In this document: positions 1 through 6,707 of the stretch, in pieces
Layout of the letters: every line of letters starts with the position of its first letter
Position numbering within the stretch: position 1 is the stretch's first letter
Source: an uncultured Alphaproteobacteria bacterium
GTDB taxonomy: Bacteria; Pseudomonadota; Alphaproteobacteria; Rhizobiales; Hyphomicrobiaceae
NCBI GenBank assembly: GCA_937950105.1
Contig: CALFEM010000230.1
Span: 1-8,229 of the forward strand
Reading direction: 5' to 3'
DNA length: 8,229 nt
Notes under the pieces: generated by a model
Database searches by the model: none
What the model saw: the letters and a program-made list of their open reading frames with translations, nothing else
What the model was told of the DNA's origin: nothing
Translations under genes and position numbers: made by a program

Positions 1-45
1 GAGATGCCTAAGTGACTGGAGTTCAGACGTGTGCTCTTCCGATCT
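1..45 (+). other. Illumina TruSeq index adapter (contaminant)
   Basis: Not genomic. Bases 12-45 equal the Illumina multiplexing Read 2 primer, from GTGACTGGAGTTCAGACG to GTGCTCTTCCGATCT. Bases 6-11 are GCCTAA, the primer-strand form of TruSeq index 3 (TTAGGC). Bases 1-5, GAGAT, are the end of the flow-cell part that precedes the index in that primer. The match in the order flow-cell tail, six-base index, primer is complete, so chance is excluded. Read on the plus strand the adapter gives the peptide MCSSDL; read on the minus strand it gives the tail IGRAHV and a stop. Both are spurious. The adapter match comes from memory of the published oligonucleotide. Confidence 0.98.
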
Positions 46-119
46 CATGGGCGTGACGCACGTCATACGCGGCGTTGGTGAGATGGTCGACGCCGCGTAT
101 GACGTGCGTCACGCCCATG
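46..119. repeat. Perfect inverted repeat, fold-back artefact at contig end
   Basis: Bases 46-75 are the exact reverse complement of 90-119, a 30-bp arm pair around a 14-base loop. Pairing stops exactly at the adapter junction (base 45). The right arm with the loop encodes, on the minus strand, MGVTHVIRG followed by VDHLTN, a normal glutamyl-tRNA synthetase stretch. The left arm encodes AYDVRHAH, which fits no GluRS and is simply the right arm read backwards. The seven bases 68-74 (minus CGCCGCG) fit both readings, so they look like the microhomology at which a 3' end folded back and copied itself. A natural hairpin beginning precisely at an adapter is very unlikely. Confidence 0.92.
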
Positions 120-730
120 TCGTGGTCGTCGACGACGACGGCGAGGTTGTAGGTCGGGTTGCCGTCGGATCTGAGGATGATGAGGTCGTCGAGGTCCTTG
201 TTCGGGAACGTCACGGTGCCCTGCACGCGGTCCTCGACCGTCGTGATGCCTTCACGCGCGGCCTTGAGGCGGATGGCGAACGGGGCGCCGGCCGGCGCTT
301 CCGACGGATCGCGGTCGCGCCAGGGCGACTGGATGGTGAGCGGGCGCTTCTCGGCTTCCGCCGCGGCGCGCATGGCGTCGAGCTCGTCCTTGCTCAGGTA
401 GCAGCGATAGGCGGCGCCGCGCGCGAGCAGCGTCTCGGCGACCTCGCGATGGCGCGCGGCACGGGCGAACTGCGAAACGGCCTCGCCCTCCCAGTCGAGA
501 CCGAGCCATGTCAGGCCATCGAGGATCGCGGCGACGGCGGCTTCGTTGTTGCGCTCGCGGTCGGTGTCCTCGATGCGCAGCAGGAAGGTGCCGCCCTTGG
601 CCTTGGCGTAGAGCCAGTTGAACAGCGCGGTGCGGGCGCCGCCGATGTGCAGATAGCCCGTCGGCGAGGGAGCGAAGCGGACGACGGGGGCTTTGAGCGC
701 AGACTGTCTATCGGTCATCGGGCGTGTCAT
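68..730 (-). CDS. gltX: Glutamyl-tRNA synthetase, N-terminal part (3' end lost)
   Basis: Class I aminoacyl-tRNA synthetase that charges tRNA with glutamate in the cytoplasm. From the ATG at 730 the protein starts MTRPMTDRQ. The Rossmann catalytic core is clear: [20 protein letters not shown] at residues 19-38, with the HIGH-type motif HIGG at 28-31, then [21 protein letters not shown] and [20 protein letters not shown]. The KMSKS loop and the anticodon-binding domain, roughly residues 220-470 in the family, are missing because the contig ends in a fold-back and adapter. The frame runs on to a stop at 23-25 inside the adapter, which is not the gene's stop. A second ATG at 718 (MTDRQ) is an equally possible start; AGGA lies 4-5 bases before the first and about 14 before the second. 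It diverges from comEC. Identity is certain, the start less so. Confidence 0.95.
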
Positions 731-768
731 GATCCTGCGGCGGAAGGGCGTGGGGAAAAGCGGTCCGC

Positions 769-797
769 GTTTAGCATGCTCGGCGCGCGCGGGTAAG
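769..797 (-). promoter_or_regulatory. Possible gltX promoter
   Basis: On the minus strand CTTACC (792-797) and CTAAAC (769-774) are separated by 17 bases. They resemble the alphaproteobacterial sigma-70 pattern CTTGAC / CTATAT. A transcript would start near 762, giving a leader of about 30 bases before the ATG at 730. This is a match by eye in a GC-rich gap of 100 bp shared with comEC. I found no equally good promoter pointing towards comEC. Confidence 0.4.
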
Positions 798-830
798 GCC
801 CGCCGCCATCGGCGGTCTCGGGGACGGGGA

Positions 831-3344
831 ATGTCGGCAGCCACGGACAGCGCAGGGGCCCTGGAAGCGGTCCGCTCGGCTGCGGCCGAGGCGCGGCGCG
901 AGGGTTGGTCTCCCGGTGGCGAGACGCTGCGCGAGCCCGTCGCAGCGCAGCTGGCGGCGGCGCTCGAAACCGAACGGGCGCGCTGGTTCTACTGGGTGCC
1001 GGTGCTGATCGGCGCCGGCATCTGGATCTATTTCCTGCTGCCGTCGGAGCCCCAGGTGTGGCTGGCCTTGGTGCCGGCCCTCATCGCGCTGGTCCTGCGG
1101 GCGACGCTGCCGCGCACCACCTTTCTCGATCTCGCCACGGCCGTCGCTGTCCTCCTGGCGTTTGGCTTCGCGCTGATCTCTCTGAGGGCGGCATGGATCG
1201 CGGCGCCAGTGCTCGACCGTCGGCTCGACGACGCGGTTGTCGAGGGCCGCATCGAGCGCATCGAGCCGCGCGCCGATCGCGGTGTGCGCGTCATGCTCGC
1301 GTTGTCGCGCATCGACGGCGTGGCGGCGGAGCAGACGCCACGGCGCGCGAGGATCAGAGTTGCGGCGCGGCCGGAAGGGCTGCTGCCCGGGGACGTCGTC
1401 TCGCTGCGGGCACGCCTGGCGCCACCTGCCATGCCGGCGATGCCGGGCGATTACGACTTCGCACGCTATGCATGGTTCCAGGGGCTCGGCGCGGTCGGCT
1501 TCGCGCATGCGCCACCGCAACGGCTCGATGCCGCAGCGACGGCGCCTGCCCCCGTGACGTTGCGCTGGCTGGCGGCGATCGAGCGGCTGCGCCAGCACAT
1601 AGGCGAGCGCATCGCAACGGCGCTGCCCGGCGAAACCGGCGCCATCGCGGCGGCGCTGATCACAGGAGAGCGCGGCGGCATCAGCGAGGCGACCAACGAC
1701 GTCTATCGCGACTCCGGGTTGTTCCACATCCTGTCGATCTCGGGGCTGCACATGGCCATCATGGGCGGCGCCGTGTTCTGGATCGTGCGCCTGCTGCTCG
1801 CCCTGTTCCCGGCGATCGCGCTCAGCTATCCGACGAAGAAGTGGGCGGCGCTCGCGGCCATTGCCGGATCGGTCGGTTATCTCGCGATCTCCGGCGGATC
1901 GTTCGCCACCGTGCGCTCGTTCATCATGCTCGCCGTGATGTTCGTCGCCGTGCTGCTCGGGCGGCCGGCGCTCGCCATGCGCAACGTCGCGCTGTCGGCA
2001 CTGGTCATCCTGCTGGTGTTTCCTGAAAGCGTGCTCGACGTCGGCTTTCAGATGTCGTTCGCGGCGGTGGTGGCGCTGGTCGCCGCTTACGAAGCGGTGC
2101 GCGACCGCCTGACGGGAGAGGGCCGGCGCGAAGCGGGAATGGTGCTTCGTGTCGCGCTGTTCTTTGGCGGTATCGTCATGACGACGCTCGTCGCCAGTAT
2201 CGCCGTGGCGCCATTCGCCGCCTACCACTTCCACACCAGCCAGCAGTTTGCCGTGTTGGCCAATCTGCTCGCGGTGCCGATCACCAACCTGGTGGTGATG
2301 CCGGCCGCGTTGGCGACACTGGTCGTCATGCCGCTCGGACTGGAGGCGGGACCGCTCGCTGTGATGGGCTTCGGCATCGAGGCCATGACGTGGACCGCGC
2401 GTCTCGTCGCGGCGTTGCCGGGCGCGGTGCTGAAAGTGCCGGCGGTGCCGGATGCGGCGTTCCTGCTGGTCGTCGGCGGCGGCTTGTGGCTCGCACTCTG
2501 GCATGCGCGCTGGCGCTGGCTCGGGCTCGTGCCGGTGCTGATGGGGCTGGCGCTGGCGCCGTTCGGGACCCGGCCCGCCGTGCTGGTCGGCGACGGGGCA
2601 CGCGCCGTAGCGATTCGCGCCGCCGATGGCCGCCTCGTGGTTCTGGCCGGGCGCAGCGGTGCGCGTTACGAGGTATCGCGCTGGCTGGAGGCCGACGGTG
2701 ACGCACGCAGCGCCGACGAGGCGCTGGCGGAGAGTGCCCGGGTCGGCATGGGGGCCAGCATGGCGGGCCCGCTCCCGGCCGCGTTCGCGGTAACGCGGAC
2801 GAGCGCGGCGATGCCCGCTGTCGAGACCGCGATCGCTGCTGGCAGTGCCGGCATTGGCATCGGCAGTTCGCGGCCGGAGGCTCGGGCCGTCTCCGGCCCT
2901 GTCTGCGATATGCTCGGTTGTGTCGGTGTCATCGCCGGAACGCGCATCGCCGTGTCGTGGCATGCTGCGGCAGTCGGCGACGACTGCGCCAACGCCGACG
3001 TGGTGGTGATCGCCGGGCGCGCGCCCGCCGGCTGCAACGGCCCGCTCGCCGTGATCGACAACCGCGCGGTGTATGGCCTCGGCACCCACGCTCTCTATCT
3101 CGATGGACCACGGCAGGTGCGCATCGAGACGGTTGCCGGCGCGCGCGGTGCCAGGCCATGGGCGATGCCGCAGCGCCCGCCATTGCGGCGCAGCTACGGG
3201 ACGACCGCGCAGAAGAGCACGCGCCCCTCGCACGAGGCCGGGCGCCTCACGGACTTTGCCGCGCCGGCGCTTGCCGAATTGTGGCGCGCTCCACGCGCCG
3301 AAGACGAGGACAGCGCGCCGCCCGTGGTCGATATGGAGCCCTAG
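831..3344 (+). CDS. comEC: ComEC/Rec2 family DNA-uptake channel protein
   Basis: Inner-membrane protein of the family that moves single-stranded DNA into the cell during natural transformation. The 837 residues comprise a first pair of membrane helices (about 54-96), a soluble DUF4131-type region (about 125-240), and the multi-helix Competence domain (about 265-575) with [19 protein letters not shown] and the hallmark ISGLHMA at 303-309. The C-terminal domain (about 583-780) sits where other ComECs carry a metallo-beta-lactamase-like nuclease, but I see no HxHxDH motif. It has four cysteines instead (C692, C697, C719, C735) and ends in a charged tail. The ATG at 831 is chosen because family-like sequence follows it and a GGGGA lies six bases upstream; the open frame from 693 adds an Arg-rich stretch overlapping the gltX start. 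Some Hyphomicrobiales carry comEC without proven competence, so active uptake is not shown. Confidence 0.93.
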   Translation: MSAATDSAGALEAVRSAAAEARREGWSPGGETLREPVAAQLAAALETERARWFYWVPVLIGAGIWIYFLLPSEPQVWLALVPALIALVLRATLPRTTFLDLATAVAVLLAFGFALISLRAAWIAAPVLDRRLDDAVVEGRIERIEPRADRGVRVMLALSRIDGVAAEQTPRRARIRVAARPEGLLPGDVVSLRARLAPPAMPAMPGDYDFARYAWFQGLGAVGFAHAPPQRLDAAATAPAPVTLRWLAAIERLRQHIGERIATALPGETGAIAAALITGERGGISEATNDVYRDSGLFHILSISGLHMAIMGGAVFWIVRLLLALFPAIALSYPTKKWAALAAIAGSVGYLAISGGSFATVRSFIMLAVMFVAVLLGRPALAMRNVALSALVILLVFPESVLDVGFQMSFAAVVALVAAYEAVRDRLTGEGRREAGMVLRVALFFGGIVMTTLVASIAVAPFAAYHFHTSQQFAVLANLLAVPITNLVVMPAALATLVVMPLGLEAGPLAVMGFGIEAMTWTARLVAALPGAVLKVPAVPDAAFLLVVGGGLWLALWHARWRWLGLVPVLMGLALAPFGTRPAVLVGDGARAVAIRAADGRLVVLAGRSGARYEVSRWLEADGDARSADEALAESARVGMGASMAGPLPAAFAVTRTSAAMPAVETAIAAGSAGIGIGSSRPEARAVSGPVCDMLGCVGVIAGTRIAVSWHAAAVGDDCANADVVVIAGRAPAGCNGPLAVIDNRAVYGLGTHALYLDGPRQVRIETVAGARGARPWAMPQRPPLRRSYGTTAQKSTRPSHEAGRLTDFAAPALAELWRAPRAEDEDSAPPVVDMEP

Positions 3345-3363
3345 ATGTGGTGCCAGGTGAAGG

Positions 3364-3383
3364 CGAGGGGGCGAGCCCCCTCG
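3364..3383. terminator. Stem-loop after comEC, possible terminator
   Basis: CGAGGGGG (3364-3371) pairs perfectly with CCCCCTCG (3376-3383) around the loop CGAG. It begins 20 bases after the comEC stop and is very GC-rich. No T-run follows, so it would be a non-canonical terminator, or a repeat-type palindrome. Confidence 0.45.
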
Positions 3384-3386
3384 ACC

Positions 3387-3408
3387 CCCATGACCGTCCC
3401 ATGACCGT
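3387..3408. repeat. Tandem 11-bp direct repeat
   Basis: CCCATGACCGT occurs twice head to tail (3387-3397 and 3398-3408) in the spacer between the convergent genes comEC and lexA. Its second copy runs into the next stem-loop. No function is evident; it looks like a small slippage duplication. Confidence 0.8.
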
Positions 3409-3423
3409 TGCGCGGAGCAACGG
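3405..3423. repeat. Stem-loop in comEC-lexA spacer
   Basis: CCGTTGC (3405-3411) pairs with GCAACGG (3417-3423) around the loop GCGGA. It is the middle of three hairpins in this 162-bp convergent spacer and may help stop read-through. Confidence 0.4.
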
Positions 3424-3451
3424 GGCAGACGTGCGGAACCCGAAAAGCGGG

Positions 3452-3475
3452 GGCAAGGGGACCAGTCCCCTTGCC
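3452..3475. terminator. Stem-loop after lexA, possible bidirectional terminator
   Basis: GGCAAGGGGAC (3452-3462) is followed after CA by its exact reverse complement GTCCCCTTGCC (3465-3475). This is an 11-bp perfect dyad, with the innermost pair probably open in RNA. It lies about 30 bases after the lexA stop. On the minus strand the sequence CGCTTTTCGG follows, giving only four Ts. It could end lexA transcripts and also catch comEC read-through. Confidence 0.5.
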
Positions 3476-3506
3476 TTCCCTTCACTTCTCCGCTGTGGAC
3501 GCCGCC

Positions 3507-4208
3507 TCAATAGCGGCGGATGAGGCCCACCAGACGGCCCTGGATGTCGACCTGATCGGGGCCGAAGATGCGTGTCTTGAACTCTGGATTCGCGGCCTCG
3601 AGGGCGATGGTGGTGCCCTTCTTGCGCAGCCGCTTCAGCGTCGCCTCTTCCTTCTCGACCAGGGCGACGACGATGTCGCCGTTCTCGGCGTTGTCGCAGC
3701 GGCGCACGATGACGAGATCGCCGTCGTGGATACCGGCCTCGATCATCGAGTCCCCGCGCACCTCGAGTGCGAAATGCTCACCGTTCGTCAGCAGGTCCGG
3801 CGGACAGGCGATGTCGTGCGTATGGTTCTGGATGGCACTGATCGGCGTTCCGGCAGCGATGCGTCCCATGACCGGTACCGACACCGTGCGGCTGTCGATG
3901 GTCACCGAGGGCGGTGCGGAGATCTCGTTCTTGCGCCCGCTGCCTTCGATGACGCTCGGCTGGAAGCCGCCGCGCTTCGGTTGCGCCTCCGTCCCCTCCG
4001 GCAGCTTGATGACTTCGATGGCGCGCGCGCGATGTGGCAGGCGGCGGATGAAGCCGCGTTCGACCAGCGCAGTGATGAGGCGGTGGATACCCGACTTCGA
4101 CTTGAGGTCGAGGGCGTCCTTCATTTCGTCGAAGGACGGCGGCACGCCAGCGGCCTGCATCCGTTCATGGATGAACAGAAGCAGTTCCTTCTGTTTCTGG
4201 GTCAGCAT
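3507..4208 (-). CDS. lexA: LexA, SOS-response repressor
   Basis: Cytoplasmic dimeric repressor that binds SOS boxes and cuts itself when RecA filaments form on damaged DNA. The 233 residues hold an N-terminal winged helix-turn-helix (about 1-66, [17 protein letters not shown], with [19 protein letters not shown] as recognition region), a longer linker than in E. coli, and an S24-type latent protease domain. The cleavage bond is Ala119-Gly120 in IAAGTPIS. Ser154 in RGDSMIEAG and Lys192 in TLKRL are the expected catalytic pair. The ATG at 4208 matches the conserved LexA N-terminus; the frame upstream to 4391 crosses the SOS box and promoter, so it is not coding. The gene has its own promoter and operator, which implies self-repression, and lies downstream of moeA with a 198-bp gap. 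Confidence 0.97.
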   Translation of the reverse strand: MLTQKQKELLLFIHERMQAAGVPPSFDEMKDALDLKSKSGIHRLITALVERGFIRRLPHRARAIEVIKLPEGTEAQPKRGGFQPSVIEGSGRKNEISAPPSVTIDSRTVSVPVMGRIAAGTPISAIQNHTHDIACPPDLLTNGEHFALEVRGDSMIEAGIHDGDLVIVRRCDNAENGDIVVALVEKEEATLKRLRKKGTTIALEAANPEFKTRIFGPDQVDIQGRLVGLIRRY

Positions 4209-4264
4209 CGGTGAGTTCCCCCTCGATCGGCCAGCCCGCTCAGGGGCAGCCTCGACGTGCTTCT

Positions 4265-4293
4265 CAGGGACGGTTGCGACGCAACCGGCCCTG
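4265..4293. repeat. 29-base imperfect palindrome in the lexA leader
   Basis: CAGGG-a-CGGTTGCG at 4265-4278 is mirrored by CGCAACCG-g-CCCTG at 4280-4293 around one central base. Thirteen of fourteen pairs match; the only mismatch is A4270/G4288. The central 17 bases (4271-4287) form a perfect dyad. It lies 57 bases upstream of the lexA ATG and downstream of the predicted promoter, so it would be transcribed and form a strong hairpin. No T-run follows on either strand, which argues against a standard terminator. It could be a protein-binding site, a leader RNA hairpin or a palindromic repeat. Confidence 0.7.
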
Positions 4294-4345
4294 CCAATTC
4301 CGGCGACGCCAGCGAGGCGGCGCAACTCGGACAAATCATGAATGT

Positions 4346-4375
4346 ACACTAACCGTTCGCAACATGTTCTGCAAG
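4346..4375 (-). promoter_or_regulatory. lexA promoter
   Basis: On the minus strand CTTGCA (4370-4375) serves as a -35 and TAGTGT (4346-4351) as a -10, with an 18-base spacer (17 if TTAGTG is taken). The SOS box fills the spacer, which is where LexA would block RNA polymerase. A start near 4339 gives a leader of about 130 bases before the lexA ATG. Confidence 0.6.
4355..4369 (-). promoter_or_regulatory. SOS box (LexA operator)
   Basis: GTTCGCAACATGTTC is an exact match to the alphaproteobacterial LexA site GTTC-N7-GTTC. That site is a direct repeat, unlike the CTGT-N8-ACAG palindrome of E. coli. Its place upstream of lexA and between the -35 and -10 elements fits autoregulation. I found no other such box by eye in the window. 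Confidence 0.93.
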
Positions 4376-4406
4376 GGGGTTGGCGGCACAATCCTTAACG
4401 CGCTGC

Positions 4407-5621
4407 CTAGAAGTCGAGGTCCAGCGTCGTGACCGCGCTGCCCGGTGCCAGCGCGAGTGCATGCGGCGGCCGCACGATGAGGCAATCGGCGGCGGCGAGA
4501 GGGGTCAGCAGGGAGCTGTCCTGCGAGGACACTGGCGCCACCGTCGCGGCGCCGTCGTCGCCGTGTCCGCGCCGGCCGCGCATGTAATGTGCACGCGGGC
4601 CGTTGGCGGGCAGCGCAACGGACAGCGCCGCGGTGCGGGCACGGCTGGCGGGGGCGCCGTCGTCGAGGAGCTTCGCAATCAACGGCACCACGAACACGCG
4701 CGTGCAGATCAGCGACGACACCGGGTTGCCTGGAAGGCCGACGATGCGCTGTTCGCCGCGGCGGCCGAAGATCAGTGGCTTGCCGGGGCGCATCGCGATC
4801 TTCCAGAAGCCGAGCGACATGCCGGCGCGCTCGAGCGCGGGCACCACGAGATCATGATCGCCGACCGAGGCGCCGCCGATGGTGAGCAGAATGTCGGCAT
4901 CGTGCGCGAGGGCAATCTTCTCAGCGAGGCTCTCGTGCGTATCGCGGGCGATGCCGAGCAGCTTCGGCTCGCCGCCCGCCGCCGCGATCATGGCGGCGAG
5001 GCCATAGGGGTTGGACGAGATGATCTGGTCGGCGCGCGGTGTCTCACCGGGCGCCACGAGTTCGTCGCCGGTGGCGAGGATGGCGACGCGGGGCCGGCGG
5101 CGCACCGGCAGCGCGGCATGGCCCATGGCTGCGGCGAGGGTGATGTCGCGGGCGGTGAGTCGTTTGCCGGCGCTGAGTGGCGTGTCGCCTTTGCGGAAGT
5201 CACCGCCGCGCCGACGCACGTGCTCGGCGTCGGGCGCGCCGTCGACGACGCGGATGAGCGAGCCGTCGGCCTCGACGTTCTCCTGGATGACGATGGCGTC
5301 GGCTCCGGCGGGCAGCGGCGCGCCCGTGAAAATGCGTGCGGCTTCGCCAGCGTGCACGGTTCCGGTGAAGGCGTGGCCGGCGGCGGATTCGCCGATCAAC
5401 CGCAGCGTGGCGGGCAGCGTGGCCACATCGGCGGCGCGCACGGCGTAGCCATCCATGGCGGAGGCATCGAACGGCGGCTGCGTCAGGCGCGCGGCGAGAT
5501 CGGCGGCGAGCACGCGGCCGGCGGCGGCGAGCAGATCCACAGGTTCGGCTTCGAGCGGCGTGACGCCGTCGAGGATGCGTTCGAGGGCGGCTTCGACGGA
5601 GAGAGCGGACACGCGTGTCAT
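4407..5621 (-). CDS. moeA: Molybdopterin molybdenumtransferase MoeA
   Basis: Inserts molybdate into adenylylated molybdopterin, the last step of Moco synthesis. The length (404 residues) is usual for MoeA. In order: [14 protein letters not shown] at 49-62, with the family's functional aspartate in [20 protein letters not shown] at 98-114; GDELV at 185-189; the MoaB/Mog-type molybdopterin-binding motif GGASVGDHD at 249-257; MRPGKPL at 278-284; and GLPGNPVS at 295-302. The C-terminal domain IV ends in TTLDLDF. The ATG at 5621 overlaps the moaC stop in ATGA, with GGAAGGA just upstream, so the two genes are probably translationally coupled. The open frame continues in-frame to 6242, but that part only shadows moaC. 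Identity is secure. Confidence 0.96.
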   Translation of the reverse strand: MTRVSALSVEAALERILDGVTPLEAEPVDLLAAAGRVLAADLAARLTQPPFDASAMDGYAVRAADVATLPATLRLIGESAAGHAFTGTVHAGEAARIFTGAPLPAGADAIVIQENVEADGSLIRVVDGAPDAEHVRRRGGDFRKGDTPLSAGKRLTARDITLAAAMGHAALPVRRRPRVAILATGDELVAPGETPRADQIISSNPYGLAAMIAAAGGEPKLLGIARDTHESLAEKIALAHDADILLTIGGASVGDHDLVVPALERAGMSLGFWKIAMRPGKPLIFGRRGEQRIVGLPGNPVSSLICTRVFVVPLIAKLLDDGAPASRARTAALSVALPANGPRAHYMRGRRGHGDDGAATVAPVSSQDSSLLTPLAAADCLIVRPPHALALAPGSAVTTLDLDF

Positions 5622-6136
5622 TCCTTCCCGGAAGCGCGCCAGTGGCCCGAACGGCCACCGAGTTTCTCGACCAGACGGATTCCCTCGAAGCTCATGGCTT
5701 TGTCGACGGCCTTCAGCATGTCGTAGATGGTGAGGCAGGCGACCGAGACGGCGGTGAGCGCTTCCATCTCGACGCCGGTCTGTCCGGAGACCTTCACTTC
5801 GGCGGTGACATGCAACCCGGGAGGATCGAGGCTCGGCACGAAATCGACGGTCGCTTTGGTGATGGGGAGGGGATGGCAGAGCGGGATCAGCTCGGACGTC
5901 TTTTTCGCCGCCATGATGCCGGCGATGCGGGCGGTGGCGAGCACGTCGCCCTTCTTCGCCGAGCCGGTTTCGATCATGGCGAGGGTTGCGGCCTGCATGG
6001 TGACGAAGCCCTCCGCGCGCGCCACGCGGTGCGTCACGTCCTTGGCCGATACATCGACCATGTTGGCCTCGCCCTTCTCGTTCAGGTGCGAGAGCTGCGA
6101 CGCGGCGGCAGGTTCGGCGGATTTCGGTTTGGGCAT
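5618..6136 (-). CDS. moaC: Cyclic pyranopterin monophosphate synthase MoaC
   Basis: Acts with MoaA to turn GTP into cyclic pyranopterin monophosphate, the first Moco intermediate. The 172 residues carry the whole family signature: [18 protein letters not shown] at 15-32, [20 protein letters not shown] at 61-80, LIPLCHPL at 83-90 with the active-site histidine H88, [20 protein letters not shown] at 118-137, and YDMLKAVDK with the Asp139/Lys142 pair. The ATG at 6136 is the first in-frame ATG close to the conserved start; the frame further upstream does not resemble MoaC. No strong ribosome site precedes it. It leads a moaC-moeA pair and has no upstream same-strand neighbour closer than the peroxiredoxin gene, so it needs its own promoter. 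Confidence 0.96.
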   Translation of the reverse strand: MPKPKSAEPAAASQLSHLNEKGEANMVDVSAKDVTHRVARAEGFVTMQAATLAMIETGSAKKGDVLATARIAGIMAAKKTSELIPLCHPLPITKATVDFVPSLDPPGLHVTAEVKVSGQTGVEMEALTAVSVACLTIYDMLKAVDKAMSFEGIRLVEKLGGRSGHWRASGKE

Positions 6137-6350
6137 TCTGGGGCTCGGCTCGGTTCGCAGAGGAAACGCCCTTCGCGTAGCGCAGAACAGGCGCCAGCGC
6201 CACTGTGGTCGAGTCAAGGCGGCCATCGCAAGAGTGGCGCACAGTGACGATGCGGCGTAAGCCAGCAGGGATAGCGGGATCGCGCAGCAGTTTTGCCTAA
6301 CTCGATCACGTGCTCTAGCATGGCAGGAGCGAAGAACAGTGGAGGACGCC
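6137..6350. other. Divergent spacer between moaC and the small exported protein gene
   Basis: These 214 bases hold no gene I can support. The open frames across it are upstream extensions of moaC and shadow frames. On the minus strand, GTCAAG at 6213-6218 reads as CTTGAC, an exact alphaproteobacterial -35, but I see no good -10 about 17 bases on. This leaves the moaC promoter uncertain. The plus-strand promoter candidate is listed separately. Confidence 0.5.
6293..6321 (+). promoter_or_regulatory. Possible promoter of the small exported protein gene
   Basis: TTGCCT (6293-6298) and TAGCAT (6316-6321) are 17 bases apart, each with four of six sigma-70 consensus bases. A start near 6328 would leave a leader of about 23 bases including the GGAGG ribosome site at 6341-6345. 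Found by eye only. Confidence 0.4.
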
Positions 6351-6683
6351 ATGGCGACCGTGCGAGGACTTGTGGCCGGACTGCTGGCCTTGCTGCTGGC
6401 GGCGAGCGTTGCTCAGCCGGTGCGCGCCGATGCGGAGGGCGACGCCTTCCTCGCCGCTTGCGCCAAGGGCAAGGCCGACGACGCCAAGGCCAAATGCAAG
6501 TGCGTGCTCGACGGCATCGAGAAGGACTTCAAGGACAAGAAGCGCGCCTTCGCGTTCCAGTCGGTGACCATGACCGCGGGCGATCTCGCCAACGCGCCGC
6601 CATCGGGCCTCGGCGAGGACGACGAGAACACCGTGACCGACCGCACCTTCGAGCTGATGCAGAGTTGCGGGCTGGTGAAGTAG
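6351..6683 (+). CDS. Small exported four-cysteine protein, function unknown
   Basis: A 110-residue protein I cannot assign to a named family. It starts with a clear Sec signal peptide (MATVRG, hydrophobic [15 protein letters not shown], likely cut after VRA at residue 26), so the mature part of about 84 residues should be periplasmic or secreted. There is no lipobox cysteine. The mature chain is charged, with cysteines at 37, 49, 51 and 106; the pattern FLAAC...KCKC...SCG could give two disulfides or, less likely, bind a metal. The ATG at 6351 is chosen because GGAGG sits five bases upstream; a GTG at 6339 adds only MEDA and overlaps that site. Codon use fits its neighbours. It converges on the exported peroxiredoxin gene only 24 bases away. 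A thiol-related role is a guess from that context. Confidence 0.85.
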   Translation: MATVRGLVAGLLALLLAASVAQPVRADAEGDAFLAACAKGKADDAKAKCKCVLDGIEKDFKDKKRAFAFQSVTMTAGDLANAPPSGLGEDDENTVTDRTFELMQSCGLVK

Positions 6684-6707
6684 CAACGGGCAAGCCGCGC
6701 CGCCTTC

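Noticed and set aside
120..146. GTCGTCGACGAC-type palindrome and short repeat
   Set aside because: It is the coding sequence for VVVDDHD in gltX; the repeat comes from consecutive Val and Asp codons.
693..830. Upstream start of comEC at 693
   Set aside because: Would overlap the gltX start and add a basic stretch without family resemblance; the ATG at 831 fits better.
771..3485. 904-residue open frame antisense to comEC
   Set aside because: Very rich in Arg, His, Gln and Asp with no recognisable domain; the opposite frame is an unmistakable ComEC. Long antisense frames are expected in GC-rich DNA.
3408..4341. Plus-strand open frames opposite lexA (ending at 4214 and 4341)
   Set aside because: Mirror frames of lexA codons without motifs; one starts within the hairpin spacer.
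5622..6242. N-terminal extension of moeA to an ATG at 6242 (a MoaC-MoeA-like long protein)
   Set aside because: The extension is moaC read in the wrong frame, rich in Arg and His; MoeA of 404 residues from 5621 is the normal size.
4380..6260. Several plus-strand frames opposite moeA and moaC
   Set aside because: Composition typical of shadow frames (Gly, Arg and Ala runs) and no domains, while the minus-strand genes show all family motifs.
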